This document shows positions 1 to 8,725 of a stretch of 64,000 nucleotides of DNA, piece after piece. The notes below the pieces were generated by a model. It was given only the letters and a program-made list of their open reading frames with translations. It was not told the origin of the DNA and did not search any database. This stretch comes from Palleronia abyssalis. GTDB lineage: Bacteria; Pseudomonadota; Alphaproteobacteria; Rhodobacterales; Rhodobacteraceae. Position 1 is the first letter of the stretch; each line of letters starts with the position of its first letter. The position numbers and the translations under genes were made by a program. The stretch lies in assembly GCF_900302445.1 (NCBI RefSeq), contig NZ_ONZF01000010.1:87177-151176 (forward strand), written 5' to 3'.

Positions 1-1467
1 GCAGGGGCCGTCGATCAGGCCCCAATTACTGGGGAAAGCGCGCTAGTGCCCAAGGAACCCGGCGACGAGGTCTATGCCGGCACGATCAACGGCGAGGGCA
101 CACTGACGGTGCGGGCGACGAAGGCCGCCTCGGACACGGTGCTCGCGAAAATCATTCGCATGGTGGGCGATGCCCATGCCCGCCGCGCGCCGGTCGAACA
201 GTGGGTGGCCAAGTTCGCGCGCATCTACACACCCATCGTGATGGCTTTGGCGATCGCCATCGCGCTGGTGCCGCCACTGCTGCTCGGCGGCGCCTGGGAC
301 TACTGGTTCTACAATGCTCTGGTCCTTCTGGTCATCGCCTGTCCTTGCGCGCTGGTCATTTCTACGCCGGTCTCCATCGTGGCGGCGCTGACCGCGTCGG
401 CACGGGCGGGGGTGCTCATCAAGGGCGGCGCCTATGTCGAGGCGCCGGGGCGGACCACGGCACTGGCGATGGACAAGACCGGGACGATCACCATGGGCGA
501 GCCTGAGGTGGCGGCGGTTCACCCGCTGATCGGCGTTTCCGCCCGCGATCTCATGGCGCTGGCAGCAAGCCTGGAGGCGCGGTCTTCACACCCGCTGGCA
601 CGCGCCATCCTCTCGCGTGCCGAAGCCGATGGTGTTTCCGTGTCTGCCGCAGAGGACACCCGCACCGTGCCCGGGCGCGGCCTGGAAGGACGCGCCGACG
701 GGCGCGTTATCTGGCTCGGCTCGGATCGGTTCGCCGAAGAGAAGGGGTTCGGCAATGCCATTCCGGCGGATCTGCGGGATCGGATCGAAGGGGCAGGGAG
801 CACCCTCGTTGCCGTGGGAGACGAGACCGGCGTGACCGGCGTACTGGAGCTTCGCGATCGCATCCGCCCAGATGCAAAGGGGATTGTTGCGCGCCTGCAT
901 GCGCAGGGTGTGAAGACCATCGTGATGTTGACGGGCGACAACGAACGCACCGCGCGCGCGGTGGCAGCCGAAGTCGGCATCGACGAGGTGCGCGCCGAAC
1001 TTTTGCCAGAAGACAAGGTGACGGCCATTGAGGAACTCGTCGAAAGCCACGACATGGTGGCGATGATCGGCGACGGTGTGAATGACGCACCGGCCATGGC
1101 GCGGGCGCATTATGCCATCGCCATGGGCGCTGTCGGATCGGATGCCGCGATCGAGACGGCCGACATCGCGCTGATGACCGACGACATCGGCAAGGTACCC
1201 TGGCTTATCGGCCATTCGCGCCGTGCCATGACGATCATCCACCAGAATATCGGCATATCGCTGGCGACCAAGGCGCTGTTCGTCGGGCTGACCGCGTTCG
1301 GCATGGCCTCAATGTGGGGCGCCATTGCTGCGGATGTAGGCGTGTCTCTGCTGGTGGTCGCCAACGCACTTCGGCTCCTGAACGGCCATCAGGTTGAGGC
1401 CGGGCCTTCAGGCGGAGAACCGGTGGGCGAGCAGATGGCGAAGGGAGCACTGGCGCACGGTCATTGA
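1..1467 (+). CDS. Heavy-metal P1B-type ATPase (Zn/Cd/Pb exporter), 5' end cut by window
   Basis: The C-terminal 488 residues of a metal-exporting P-type ATPase are present; the reading frame is open from base 1, so the N-terminal metal-binding domain and first membrane segments lie outside the window. Landmarks in order are the actuator TGES (residues 10-13), the membrane metal site CPC (114-116), the phosphorylation motif DKTGT (158-162), an SHPLA nucleotide-binding motif and GDGVND (357-362), then two final membrane helices and a short tail ending HGH. CPC with this architecture is shared by ZntA/CadA/PbrA (divalent metals) and by copper pumps. The ZIP, CDF and ZntR-like MerR genes nearby favour Zn/Cd/Pb. 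The exact metal is inference. Confidence 0.95.
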   Translation, partial: AGAVDQAPITGESALVPKEPGDEVYAGTINGEGTLTVRATKAASDTVLAKIIRMVGDAHARRAPVEQWVAKFARIYTPIVMALAIAIALVPPLLLGGAWDYWFYNALVLLVIACPCALVISTPVSIVAALTASARAGVLIKGGAYVEAPGRTTALAMDKTGTITMGEPEVAAVHPLIGVSARDLMALAASLEARSSHPLARAILSRAEADGVSVSAAEDTRTVPGRGLEGRADGRVIWLGSDRFAEEKGFGNAIPADLRDRIEGAGSTLVAVGDETGVTGVLELRDRIRPDAKGIVARLHAQGVKTIVMLTGDNERTARAVAAEVGIDEVRAELLPEDKVTAIEELVESHDMVAMIGDGVNDAPAMARAHYAIAMGAVGSDAAIETADIALMTDDIGKVPWLIGHSRRAMTIIHQNIGISLATKALFVGLTAFGMASMWGAIAADVGVSLLVVANALRLLNGHQVEAGPSGGEPVGEQMAKGALAHGH

Positions 1468-1533
1468 TCCGGCGGTTTCGGTAGAGTAACGTCTGACATC
1501 AACTAGACCTCGCAAAAGGGGCGTCGAGCAGTG

Positions 1534-2043
1534 ATGAATACCAGAATTCCACGGCGGGTCTTGCTGTTGGGCGGATTGGCCGCCCTCCTGTCAGGCTGTG
1601 CCAGCAAGTTCCGGTCCTACAACGGACCCGAAGTGACCCGGCTGCGTATGTACAAGGCGCAGCGGCTGCTGGTTCTTGACGGCGCGGATGATGTCTTGCG
1701 GACCTATCCCATCGGATTGGGCTTCGCGCCCGAAGGCCACAAGCAGTTCGAAGGGGACGGCCGCACGCCGGAGGGCTCCTACGCGATTGACCGGCGCAAC
1801 CCGGACAGCCTCTTCCACCTCTCCATCGGCATCTCATATCCCAATGAGGCCGACATCGCGTTCGCGGAGGCGCAAGGCCGATCTCCGGGAAAGGACATCT
1901 TCATTCATGGCGGCCCAAGACGCGGGATTGACCCTGTGAATGTACGCGACTGGACCGCGGGCTGTATCTCTGTCACCGACCGGCAGATCGAGGAAATCTA
2001 CGCCATGGTCAGGGACGGAACCCCCATAGACATCTATGCCTGA
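1534..2043 (+). CDS. YkuD-family L,D-transpeptidase-like lipoprotein
   Basis: A 169-residue exported protein with a signal peptide ending in the lipobox LSGC (Cys22), so probably a periplasm-facing lipoprotein. The YkuD domain follows, with catalytic-type His125 in HGG and Cys144 in TAGCI. Such enzymes cross-link peptidoglycan or attach proteins to it. The ATG at 1534 was preferred over the GTG directly before it because an AAAAGGGG stretch lies upstream of both and the ATG gives a normal signal peptide. The gene follows the ATPase by 66 bases and converges on the ABC permease, with only three bases between the two stops. A link to metal handling is not evident. Confidence 0.88.
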   Translation: MNTRIPRRVLLLGGLAALLSGCASKFRSYNGPEVTRLRMYKAQRLLVLDGADDVLRTYPIGLGFAPEGHKQFEGDGRTPEGSYAIDRRNPDSLFHLSIGISYPNEADIAFAEAQGRSPGKDIFIHGGPRRGIDPVNVRDWTAGCISVTDRQIEEIYAMVRDGTPIDIYA

Positions 2044-2046
2044 TCG

Positions 2047-2805
2047 TCAGGTGAAGCGACGGCGCAGCGCAACGTTGATAGCTTCGATGGCGATGACCAT
2101 GACGACGACGGCAATCGTGACGCTGGCCGCCTTGTCATACTGGAAAGAGCGCACGTAGGTCTGGATGTAAAAGCCGATCCCGCCCGCGCCGACAATGCCG
2201 AGGATCAGCGACTCGCGCAGGTTCAACTCGAACCGGAAAATCGTGTCGCGGGCGACGACCGGCGCCATTTGCGGCCAGATCGCGTATCTGAGCCGCACGA
2301 GCGCTCCGGCGCCCGCGCTTTCCAGCGCGGCGATCGGCGCGCGGGACACGCCGTCGATCGCCTCGGCATAGAACTTGGCGAGCATCCCCGTTGCATGAAA
2401 GGCGACCGCGATGATGCCGGGCAGCGGCCCGAGCCCGACAGCGCCCACCATGAGCATGGCCACGAGGATCAGCGGAATCGCCCGGATGAAGGCAAGCAGC
2501 GTTCGGATCGACCGGAACACCGCAGGGGATACCATCGTCTCAGACGCGAGAATGCCGAGGGGAACGGACAGGATCACAGCACCGAGGGTGCCGAGGATCG
2601 CGATCCTCAGCGTTTCCGCGCTGCCCTTCTTGATCTCGGCCATCACCGTCGGGTCAGGCGGAAACATGCGACCGAGGAAATCGGCAATGCGCGGGCCGGC
2701 CGACATGAGACGCGACAACTCGACATCGGTCGTGGCGAAGGACCACAGGATCGCGGCTGCGATCAGACCGCTCGTCGCAAAGCCGCCAAACCCGCGGAAC
2801 GCCAT
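2047..2805 (-). CDS. phnE: PhnE-type ABC transporter permease
   Basis: A 252-residue inner-membrane permease of the binding-protein-dependent (MetI/PhnE-like) superfamily, with about six hydrophobic segments and the cytoplasmic EAA-type loop around ESAGAGALVRLRYAIWPQ. It is the last gene of the minus-strand operon peroxidase-PhnD-PhnC-PhnE; its ATG shares one base with the PhnC stop (TGATG). The family name reflects phosphonate/phosphite/phosphate import, but substrate cannot be read from a permease. The MntR-type regulator and di-heme protein in the same locus make another substrate possible. Confidence 0.85.
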   Translation of the reverse strand: MAFRGFGGFATSGLIAAAILWSFATTDVELSRLMSAGPRIADFLGRMFPPDPTVMAEIKKGSAETLRIAILGTLGAVILSVPLGILASETMVSPAVFRSIRTLLAFIRAIPLILVAMLMVGAVGLGPLPGIIAVAFHATGMLAKFYAEAIDGVSRAPIAALESAGAGALVRLRYAIWPQMAPVVARDTIFRFELNLRESLILGIVGAGGIGFYIQTYVRSFQYDKAASVTIAVVVMVIAIEAINVALRRRFT

Positions 2806-3587
2806 CAGGACACCGCCCTGAGGCCGATACCGGGGATTGGCTCTACCTCCCGATAGAGCTCCGCCGTCGCATCATCGTTCAACTCGGAGGTCGGCACATC
2901 GAAGGCGATCCGCCCGGCCCGCATGCCGATGATGCGCTGCGCGAAACGCCGCGCCAGGTCGGGCTGGTGCGACGAAAACAGCGCCGTCGCGCCGCGCGCT
3001 TGCGCCGCCCCGGCCAGCAGCGCCAGGATCTCACCTGCACGCGCGGGGTCGAGGTTGCTTACCGGTTCATCGGCCAGAATAAGCCGTGGTTCCTGCGCCA
3101 GACACCGCGCGATGGCGACGCGCTGCCGCTGCCCGCCGCTGAGGCTGTCGACCCTGCGTTCGGCAAGATCGGAAATGCCGCAATCGGCAAGTACCGTGCG
3201 CGCAATCTCCAGATCGTGCTTGGTCGATGACCCCATCAGGGCGCGCAGGGGAGACATGCGCCCCAGGCGGCCATTGAGGACGTTACGCAGAACCGTGGAG
3301 CGTTCGACCAATGCAAACTCCTGAAACACGAAACCGGTATCCGAACGGCGCGCGCTCGGCGGCGGGAGGTCGGGATCGAGCGGCGCACCCAGAACCGATA
3401 CCCGCCCGCTCCAGCCTTGGAGCCTGCCGTCGAGCAGTGCCAGCAGGGTCGTCTTGCCCGCCCCGGACGGGCCGAGCAAAGCGACGCTCTCGCCCGCCGA
3501 AACCCGAAACGAGACCCGCTCCAGCGCCGGGAGGTCCGCGCCCGTATGGGCAAACCTCAGGTCGTCTACTTCGACAGCTGTGCTCAT
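2805..3587 (-). CDS. phnC: PhnC-type ABC transporter ATP-binding protein
   Basis: A 260-residue cytoplasmic ATPase energising the importer formed with the neighbouring permease and binding protein. Walker A is GPSGAGKTT (39-47), the ABC signature is LSGGQRQRVAIAR, and Walker B is LILADEP followed by a switch His in SSHQPDL. Length matches PhnC. It overlaps the upstream binding-protein gene by four bases (ATGA) and the permease by one, so the three subunits are probably translationally coupled. The substrate is not determined by the sequence. Confidence 0.9.
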   Translation of the reverse strand: MSTAVEVDDLRFAHTGADLPALERVSFRVSAGESVALLGPSGAGKTTLLALLDGRLQGWSGRVSVLGAPLDPDLPPPSARRSDTGFVFQEFALVERSTVLRNVLNGRLGRMSPLRALMGSSTKHDLEIARTVLADCGISDLAERRVDSLSGGQRQRVAIARCLAQEPRLILADEPVSNLDPARAGEILALLAGAAQARGATALFSSHQPDLARRFAQRIIGMRAGRIAFDVPTSELNDDATAELYREVEPIPGIGLRAVS

Positions 3588-4459
3588 CGCAACAGCCCGT
3601 ATTGCCGTGCCATATCGCGTACGCCGTCATAGGCGGCGCCGTCGGCCCTGACGTACCCATCCGGTCCATAAAAATAGCGCAGCTTGTTGCGGTGCTCCGG
3701 CTCGTTGAGCCGCAGCATTGCGTCGACAAAACGGTCCCGCAGAGCGGCATCGAGCCCCGGGCGAGCGATCACCAAATGGCTCGGGATCGGCGCGCTTTCC
3801 GCGATCCAGGTTACCTCTGCCTGTTGCTGCGGCGTCAGAAGCAGGTCGGCATACTGGCTGGCGCCTGCGGCATCGACCAGGCCTTCGGCCATCGCCTGCA
3901 TCGCCTGCTGGTAGCCGCCCGCGAAGAAGACGCGGCCGAAGAATGCTTCCGCCTGTCCGGGGTCTTCGATCAGCCCGGCTTCTACGAATTCGGCGAGCGG
4001 GTAGAGATAGCCCGATTCCGAAATCGGATCGGCAAAAGCGATGTCGCGCCCGCGCAGGTCTGCGAGCGCGCCGATGCCGCTGTCGCGCCGCACGAAGATG
4101 CGGCCCGTATAACTCGGCGCGTCGCGGTAGACCTCGGACAGGAGCGGCACGGCACCGATCTCGGCCTCGGCCAGAACGAAGGGCAGGGCGCCCATGAAGG
4201 AGATATCCGCGTCGCCGTTGCGCAGCGCCTCGACCGCCGCTGCATGGTCGATGGTGACGAACCCCTCGACGGGGACGCCGATCTCCTCTGCCAGCCATCC
4301 GGTGATGGCCTCGATGTCCCCCAGAAGCTTGTCGGGGTTCTCTTGCGGGATGAAGGCAAGCCGCAGGGTTACGTCTTGCGCGGCGAGAGGTGTCGCCAGC
4401 GACACCGCGCCCGCGCCGACCAAGGTCAGTATCGTTCTACGGGTCAGATGGACCGGCAT
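3584..4459 (-). CDS. phnD: PhnD-like periplasmic substrate-binding protein
   Basis: A 291-residue protein with a Tat-like N-terminus (a twin-arginine-type RR before a hydrophobic stretch ending LAAQ) and the two-lobed phosphate/phosphite/phosphonate-binding fold, recognisable by ADISFMGALPF and DIAFADPISESGYLYP. It would capture the ligand in the periplasm for the PhnC/PhnE importer. Its ATG shares a base with the stop of the di-heme gene and its own stop overlaps phnC. PhnD-like proteins bind a range of oxyanions and some paralogues have other ligands, so the regulator next door matters for interpretation. Confidence 0.85.
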   Translation of the reverse strand: MPVHLTRRTILTLVGAGAVSLATPLAAQDVTLRLAFIPQENPDKLLGDIEAITGWLAEEIGVPVEGFVTIDHAAAVEALRNGDADISFMGALPFVLAEAEIGAVPLLSEVYRDAPSYTGRIFVRRDSGIGALADLRGRDIAFADPISESGYLYPLAEFVEAGLIEDPGQAEAFFGRVFFAGGYQQAMQAMAEGLVDAAGASQYADLLLTPQQQAEVTWIAESAPIPSHLVIARPGLDAALRDRFVDAMLRLNEPEHRNKLRYFYGPDGYVRADGAAYDGVRDMARQYGLLR

Positions 4460-6336
4460 CAGAATGCCCTCTCTTCGATTGCGTCGGCTTCGGACTTGAA
4501 CGCGGTCCAGCTTGCTTCAGCGGCCTCCCAGTCTTCCACGCGGACGGCGGCGCCGACCGCGGCCAGCCGCTCGGCCAGCGCATAGACCTCGGGCCGGGCG
4601 GGGAGGTTCGACATGGTGCTGGCGTCGGCCGAAAGGTCCGCAGCCACGGTGTCGGTCAGCAGCAGGATATGCTCTGCGTCCCGCCGCGGCAGTAGCGTAT
4701 CGATTGTCGAGGCGAAGGTCGTCAGTTCGGCGAATGCCAGCCGGAAAGCGGTGTTCTCGGTGTCGAAGGCTTCATAGGGCTCGTCTGCCGCGCCAACGGT
4801 CTCGAGATAGGCGGTTAGGTCGGCGCGGTCTTCCTCGGTAAGCCCAAGCGATTTCGTCTCGTCGAACCAGTCCACGACGGCGGCCAACGTCGGCAATGAC
4901 CCGTCGTGGAAATAGGGGGCGGTATAGGCCGTGCCGAGCAGCGTGGGCGTGTCCAGCGCACCGGCGCGGGCCCCCTCGTAGCCCGGCGCGACTGAGCCGA
5001 TGTCGTGGGCCTGCCGGTCGAGGAAGTTCGCGTCTGGCACGTGGCAACTGGCGCAGGACCGATCGCCGAGCCGGGCGAAGGGCGTATTGAAGATCTCCTC
5101 GCCGCGCCGGGCGGCCTCTTGGGTCGTATCGGTCAGACGGCCATCAGTCGTCAGCATGGAATTCGGCAGGAAGTCGAATTCGAGCATGTAGGCGACGAGA
5201 GCGTCCAGCATGAAGGGCGTCGGTTCCTTCCCGCCGAACTCGTTGACGACCACGTTGCGGGTAAAATCGCGCAAGGAGGCGAAGCGGCCATCGCGGCCGT
5301 AGGGACCGGTAAAACGCAAGCCGCGCAGGCTGGGAATGTCGAGCGGGTCGTCGCGCCTGTCATTGAAGATCGGGTTGAAAAAGGCGCCGTCCACGTCGAT
5401 CGCGCCCGGTTGGTGGCTGGCGCCGGGGATGAAGAGCCGCTGGTTGACGTCCGAGCGGTTGTGACAGGTCGAGCAGGCGATCCCGAGATCCTGCGCCGGG
5501 CTTCCAAAGAGTTGCGCGCTGTCGAACAGCATGTCGCCGTAGGCAACAAGCGGCAGATCGGTCTCGTCGATGCCCTGTTCCTCGAAGTTGAGCACGAGCA
5601 GCGGCAGCGGGTCCTGATCGAAGATGTCGGACCCAGGCGGCAGGCTTGGCGGTACCTCGATGGCCTTTCCGCTGAGCACAGCTGTTTCCGGCAGGGCGCT
5701 CAGCGTCCGGCGCGGAGCGAAACTGTCCAGGAGGTAGTTCTCCGCAAGATAGCCGGAGATGACTGCACGGGCGGCTTCCATCGTGTCGCGATCCGCAGAT
5801 GTGGCGCCAGCGCCGAGAACACCAGCGGAACCTGTGCTGCTGTTGAGTTCCAGCCAGGCGAGGCCGATGCGTCTTGCAGCTTCGGGATCGGCCGCCGCGA
5901 TACCATCCTCAAACGCACGGTAGAGTTCGCGTACCGTCTGCACCGCCAGCTGTGCTGTCGCCGATTCTTCGGCCGCGAGAGCACGGTCCAAATTCTCCTC
6001 AATCCTGAGCGCTACAAGCCGCGTCGCCTCGGCGAAGACCGCCTGCAGGTCTTCGCGCATTATAGCGTCCAGGAGACCGTCGGGCTCGATATCGCTTTTG
6101 CGGTCCAGCCACGCCAGCGCCCCGACAGAGAATTCCGAACCCCGGTAGGGTTCCGTCCAGGCGGTCTCGATGTCGTCCCAGGGCAGAGGCTCGAGATTTC
6201 CAAGAAAGAGCGTCAGACGGTAGGCCGCTGCCTCGGGAAGCCAAGGCGCCTCCTTGGCCGGCGTCGCGGCGACAGGTCCGGACAGGAGGAACGCACTTGC
6301 GAGTGTGGCGAGCAGCACTCTCATAATATTTCGCAT
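4459..6336 (-). CDS. Di-heme cytochrome c peroxidase/MauG-like protein with N-terminal extension
   Basis: A 625-residue exported protein. After a signal peptide (LLSGPVAA) come about 230 residues with no recognised fold, then a two-heme module with CSTCH near residue 287 and CASCH near 427. This is the arrangement of bacterial di-heme peroxidases and MauG-like enzymes, which reduce H2O2 or oxidise partner proteins in the periplasm. It is roughly twice the usual peroxidase length. The ATG at 6336 has GGAGG eight bases upstream; an upstream TTG would overlap that ribosome site. It heads the operon with the ABC importer and faces the MntR-type gene across a 7-bp inverted repeat. The function of the extension and the real substrate are unknown. 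Confidence 0.82.
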   Translation of the reverse strand: MRNIMRVLLATLASAFLLSGPVAATPAKEAPWLPEAAAYRLTLFLGNLEPLPWDDIETAWTEPYRGSEFSVGALAWLDRKSDIEPDGLLDAIMREDLQAVFAEATRLVALRIEENLDRALAAEESATAQLAVQTVRELYRAFEDGIAAADPEAARRIGLAWLELNSSTGSAGVLGAGATSADRDTMEAARAVISGYLAENYLLDSFAPRRTLSALPETAVLSGKAIEVPPSLPPGSDIFDQDPLPLLVLNFEEQGIDETDLPLVAYGDMLFDSAQLFGSPAQDLGIACSTCHNRSDVNQRLFIPGASHQPGAIDVDGAFFNPIFNDRRDDPLDIPSLRGLRFTGPYGRDGRFASLRDFTRNVVVNEFGGKEPTPFMLDALVAYMLEFDFLPNSMLTTDGRLTDTTQEAARRGEEIFNTPFARLGDRSCASCHVPDANFLDRQAHDIGSVAPGYEGARAGALDTPTLLGTAYTAPYFHDGSLPTLAAVVDWFDETKSLGLTEEDRADLTAYLETVGAADEPYEAFDTENTAFRLAFAELTTFASTIDTLLPRRDAEHILLLTDTVAADLSADASTMSNLPARPEVYALAERLAAVGAAVRVEDWEAAEASWTAFKSEADAIEERAF

Positions 6337-6357
6337 CACCACGGCCTCCAAAGTACA

Positions 6358-6377
6358 AAGTTAGACACGGCTAACTT
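6358..6377. promoter_or_regulatory. Candidate operator for the DtxR/MntR-type regulator
   Basis: AAGTTAG and CTAACTT form a perfect 7-bp inverted repeat separated by six bases. It lies between the divergent starts of the di-heme/ABC operon and the regulator gene. The TTAG..CTAA core is like operators of DtxR/MntR-family repressors. That this protein binds here is inference. Confidence 0.6.
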
Positions 6378-6433
6378 ATCTACCCGAAGCAAACAAGTTG
6401 TCAATCCCGCTGTTTCGCTGCAAAGTCCCGAGT

Positions 6434-6892
6434 ATGACAAAGCTACAATCACAAGGGCGTGAGCCATTCGAAGCGGTCGACCGGGCTCCCGAGGCGCAGG
6501 CCGATGGCTTTGCGACCGTGCGTCAGGCACATGAAAGCGAGATGGCGGAGGATTACGTCGAACTGATCGCGGAACTGATCGAGACGCGCGGGGAGGCCAG
6601 ACCGGTCGAGATCGCCGAGCGGCTTGGCGTGAAGCCGCCGACCGTGACCAAGAACATCTCGCGGCTCAAGGCTGCTGGTCTGGTCCGGCGGGAGCCATAC
6701 CGCGCGATATTCCTCACCGATGCCGGGCAGGACCTCGCGGAGATCTGTCGACGCCGCCACAGGGTCGTCGTCGCCTTTCTTCTGAGCCTGGGAATCGACA
6801 AAGAGACCGCGGAACGCGATGCGGAAGGGATCGAGCATCACGTCAGCGGGACGACATTGGAGGCGTTCGAGCGACGGCTCAATCAGAAATGA
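6434..6892 (+). CDS. mntR: DtxR-family metal-dependent regulator, MntR-like
   Basis: A 152-residue regulator with an N-terminal winged helix (EIAERLGVKPPTVTKNISRL) and a dimerisation/metal region ending with the conserved EGIEHHVS. There is no SH3-like third domain, which fits the short manganese-type MntR rather than DtxR/IdeR. Such proteins repress uptake genes when Mn(II) (or Fe) is bound. The ATG at 6434 was chosen; a TTG at 6398 would add 12 residues and neither has a strong ribosome site. It is divergent from the di-heme/PhnDCE operon with a dyad between them, suggesting control of that operon and itself. Metal specificity is inferred. Confidence 0.85.
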   Translation: MTKLQSQGREPFEAVDRAPEAQADGFATVRQAHESEMAEDYVELIAELIETRGEARPVEIAERLGVKPPTVTKNISRLKAAGLVRREPYRAIFLTDAGQDLAEICRRRHRVVVAFLLSLGIDKETAERDAEGIEHHVSGTTLEAFERRLNQK

Positions 6893-6986
6893 GCTCGCCT
6901 AGATGCACATTCGCGCGATTCTCTATCGGGACCTCGAGCTATCGGGTCTTCAAGCCGCTGACACGTTTGCGCAATTTCGAAGCTCG

Positions 6987-7154
6987 CTAGCCGAGAACCC
7001 GCGACAGCACGATGGTTGCAAACAGGGCGACAAGTCCGAAGGCGATCGCAGACGCTACCGCATATTGGAGGATATCCAGGTGATTCCCCCTCCTCCGTCG
7101 TGCCAGATAGCCACCCCAGATCGCGCCTCCGATAGCGCTCACGATCACAAGCAT
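6987..7154 (-). CDS. Small membrane protein, 55 residues, last gene of SCO-lnt operon
   Basis: The peptide begins MLVIVSAIGGAIWGGYLARR and continues with a basic stretch (RRRRGNHLD) and a second hydrophobic segment, giving a two-helix hairpin. The ATG shares one base with the lnt stop (TGATG) and is preceded by GGAGG within the lnt coding sequence, which is good evidence for translation. No family is recognised. Its position at the end of the metal-island operon suggests co-expression with lspA and lnt. Confidence 0.65.
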   Translation of the reverse strand: MLVIVSAIGGAIWGGYLARRRRGNHLDILQYAVASAIAFGLVALFATIVLSRVLG

Positions 7155-8725
7155 CAGGATACCTCCGTTCCAAAATGCCGCGCATCGGGATCTCGTCCGA
7201 GCAAACTGGCCAGCCAGCCGAAGACCCAGCACCCAAAAACAAGAACCAACAAGGTCCAGTCGCCGAACCGCGCATAGGGCGTTGGAGTACGCGCGCCCGG
7301 CAGGCCGGCATCAATGGTGCCTGTTTCCCCGGTATCAAGACGCGCGACGACATTTCCATTGGCGTCGATGATCGCGGATATCCCAGTGTTGGCCGCCCGG
7401 ACCACGGGAAGCCCCTCCTCGACCGCGCGCATCCGCGCGGAGGCGAGGTGCTGCTCGGGTCCGATGCTGGTTCCGAACCAGGCATCATTTGTGGCGTTGA
7501 ATATCCAGTCGGGACGGAAAAGGTCATCGACCACGTGGCCCGGAAAGATGATCTCGTAACAGATCGCCACCGCGACCAGAGGCGCGCCAGGGATCGCCAG
7601 CGTGCGCGGCCCTGGTCCCGGCGTGAAATCGCCCAACCCTTCCGTCAGTCGTTCGATGGGCAGCCAGCCTCTCAGCGGCACATATTCGCCAAACGGAACG
7701 AGATGATGTTTTGCATATCCCGTCAGAATCTCACTGGTGCCATCGTATGCCTGAACCGTGTTGAAATATCTGGTTCCCCCATCGCCCTCCACTCGGTCAG
7801 GCGCACCTGTCAGTAGGATCCTGCCGTCTGGCAAAGCTGCAGATATCCGCGCGCGTGCCGCAGCATCTTCATCCAGAAAGCCGGGGAAGGCCGTTTCCGG
7901 CCAAAGCAGCACATCGAAACGTCCGGGTTGCGCGGACAAGCCCAGGTATTTTTCTAAGGCTCGCTGGCGGCTGCCCGGTACCCACTTCTCGACTTGTGGC
8001 ACATTGCCTTGGACGATGCGCAAAGCAACGTCTGTCGGCGGCACGTCCTGCCCTGACCGAAGCGCACCGCCAACCCAGAGACCCGTCACAGCAACGGCGA
8101 AGAGCACGAGAACAGGCACGCGTCTGTTTGGTGCCGCCACAATCAACACACCGGGCAACAGCCCGATAAAGACCGTGAGAAAGCTCAACCCATAGCTTCC
8201 GACCCAGGCGGCGGGTTGGCGCAGGGCGGCACGTTCGACAAGGGCATAAGCGGCAAGGTTCCAGGGAAACCCCGTCAGGATATGACCCCGCAGCCATTCC
8301 GTGACCACCCAGCAGGTTGCAAACAGAAGGCCCGCCGCAATGCCGCCGAAAGCTCGTCGTTGCATGATGGCGGCAAAAAGCATTGCCGCCATGCCCGGGA
8401 AGATGGCCAGTCCGGCGGACAGTCCCGCGACTGCCGGGATCGCAAGGGCACCGAAACGTTCGGAATCGACGTAAAAGCTCTCGGCGATCCAGGAAACTCC
8501 AAACCCGAACTGTCCCATTCCGAAGACCCAGCCGATGAAGAAGGCAGGCGCTGCCGAAACCTGCCGGAGCATGAGAAAGAGTGCTGAGAAGGCGACCGGA
8601 AAAACGATGAGCCATGAGAACGGTGGAAGGGCTAAAACCGTTAATCCGCCCGCCATAAAGCTGATCCCTGATCGCAGGGGAATGTAACGGCCACGACCCG
8701 TCAGTGGTTGCAAGCCCGTCATCAT
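7154..8725 (-). CDS. lnt: Apolipoprotein N-acyltransferase Lnt
   Basis: A 523-residue inner-membrane enzyme that adds the third acyl chain to lipoproteins. The N-terminal third has about six to seven membrane helices; the C-terminal nitrilase-like domain contains the WPETAFP region (Glu), a basic AKHHLVPFGE region (Lys) and the catalytic Cys in VAICYEI. The first of two consecutive ATGs overlaps the lspA stop by four bases; upstream in-frame codons belong to the overlapped lspA gene. Length is normal. It is presumably an extra copy beside a chromosomal lnt, since the operon is a metal island. Confidence 0.93.
   Translation of the reverse strand: MMTGLQPLTGRGRYIPLRSGISFMAGGLTVLALPPFSWLIVFPVAFSALFLMLRQVSAAPAFFIGWVFGMGQFGFGVSWIAESFYVDSERFGALAIPAVAGLSAGLAIFPGMAAMLFAAIMQRRAFGGIAAGLLFATCWVVTEWLRGHILTGFPWNLAAYALVERAALRQPAAWVGSYGLSFLTVFIGLLPGVLIVAAPNRRVPVLVLFAVAVTGLWVGGALRSGQDVPPTDVALRIVQGNVPQVEKWVPGSRQRALEKYLGLSAQPGRFDVLLWPETAFPGFLDEDAAARARISAALPDGRILLTGAPDRVEGDGGTRYFNTVQAYDGTSEILTGYAKHHLVPFGEYVPLRGWLPIERLTEGLGDFTPGPGPRTLAIPGAPLVAVAICYEIIFPGHVVDDLFRPDWIFNATNDAWFGTSIGPEQHLASARMRAVEEGLPVVRAANTGISAIIDANGNVVARLDTGETGTIDAGLPGARTPTPYARFGDWTLLVLVFGCWVFGWLASLLGRDPDARHFGTEVS

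Noticed and set aside
3311..4585. A 424-codon open frame on the plus strand
   Set aside because: It is antisense to phnC and phnD, with arginine-rich non-protein-like composition and no motif; the minus-strand genes have clear domains and overlaps.
5005..6462. A 485-codon open frame on the plus strand
   Set aside because: It is the shadow of the di-heme gene, whose CXXCH motifs, signal peptide and ribosome site are on the minus strand.
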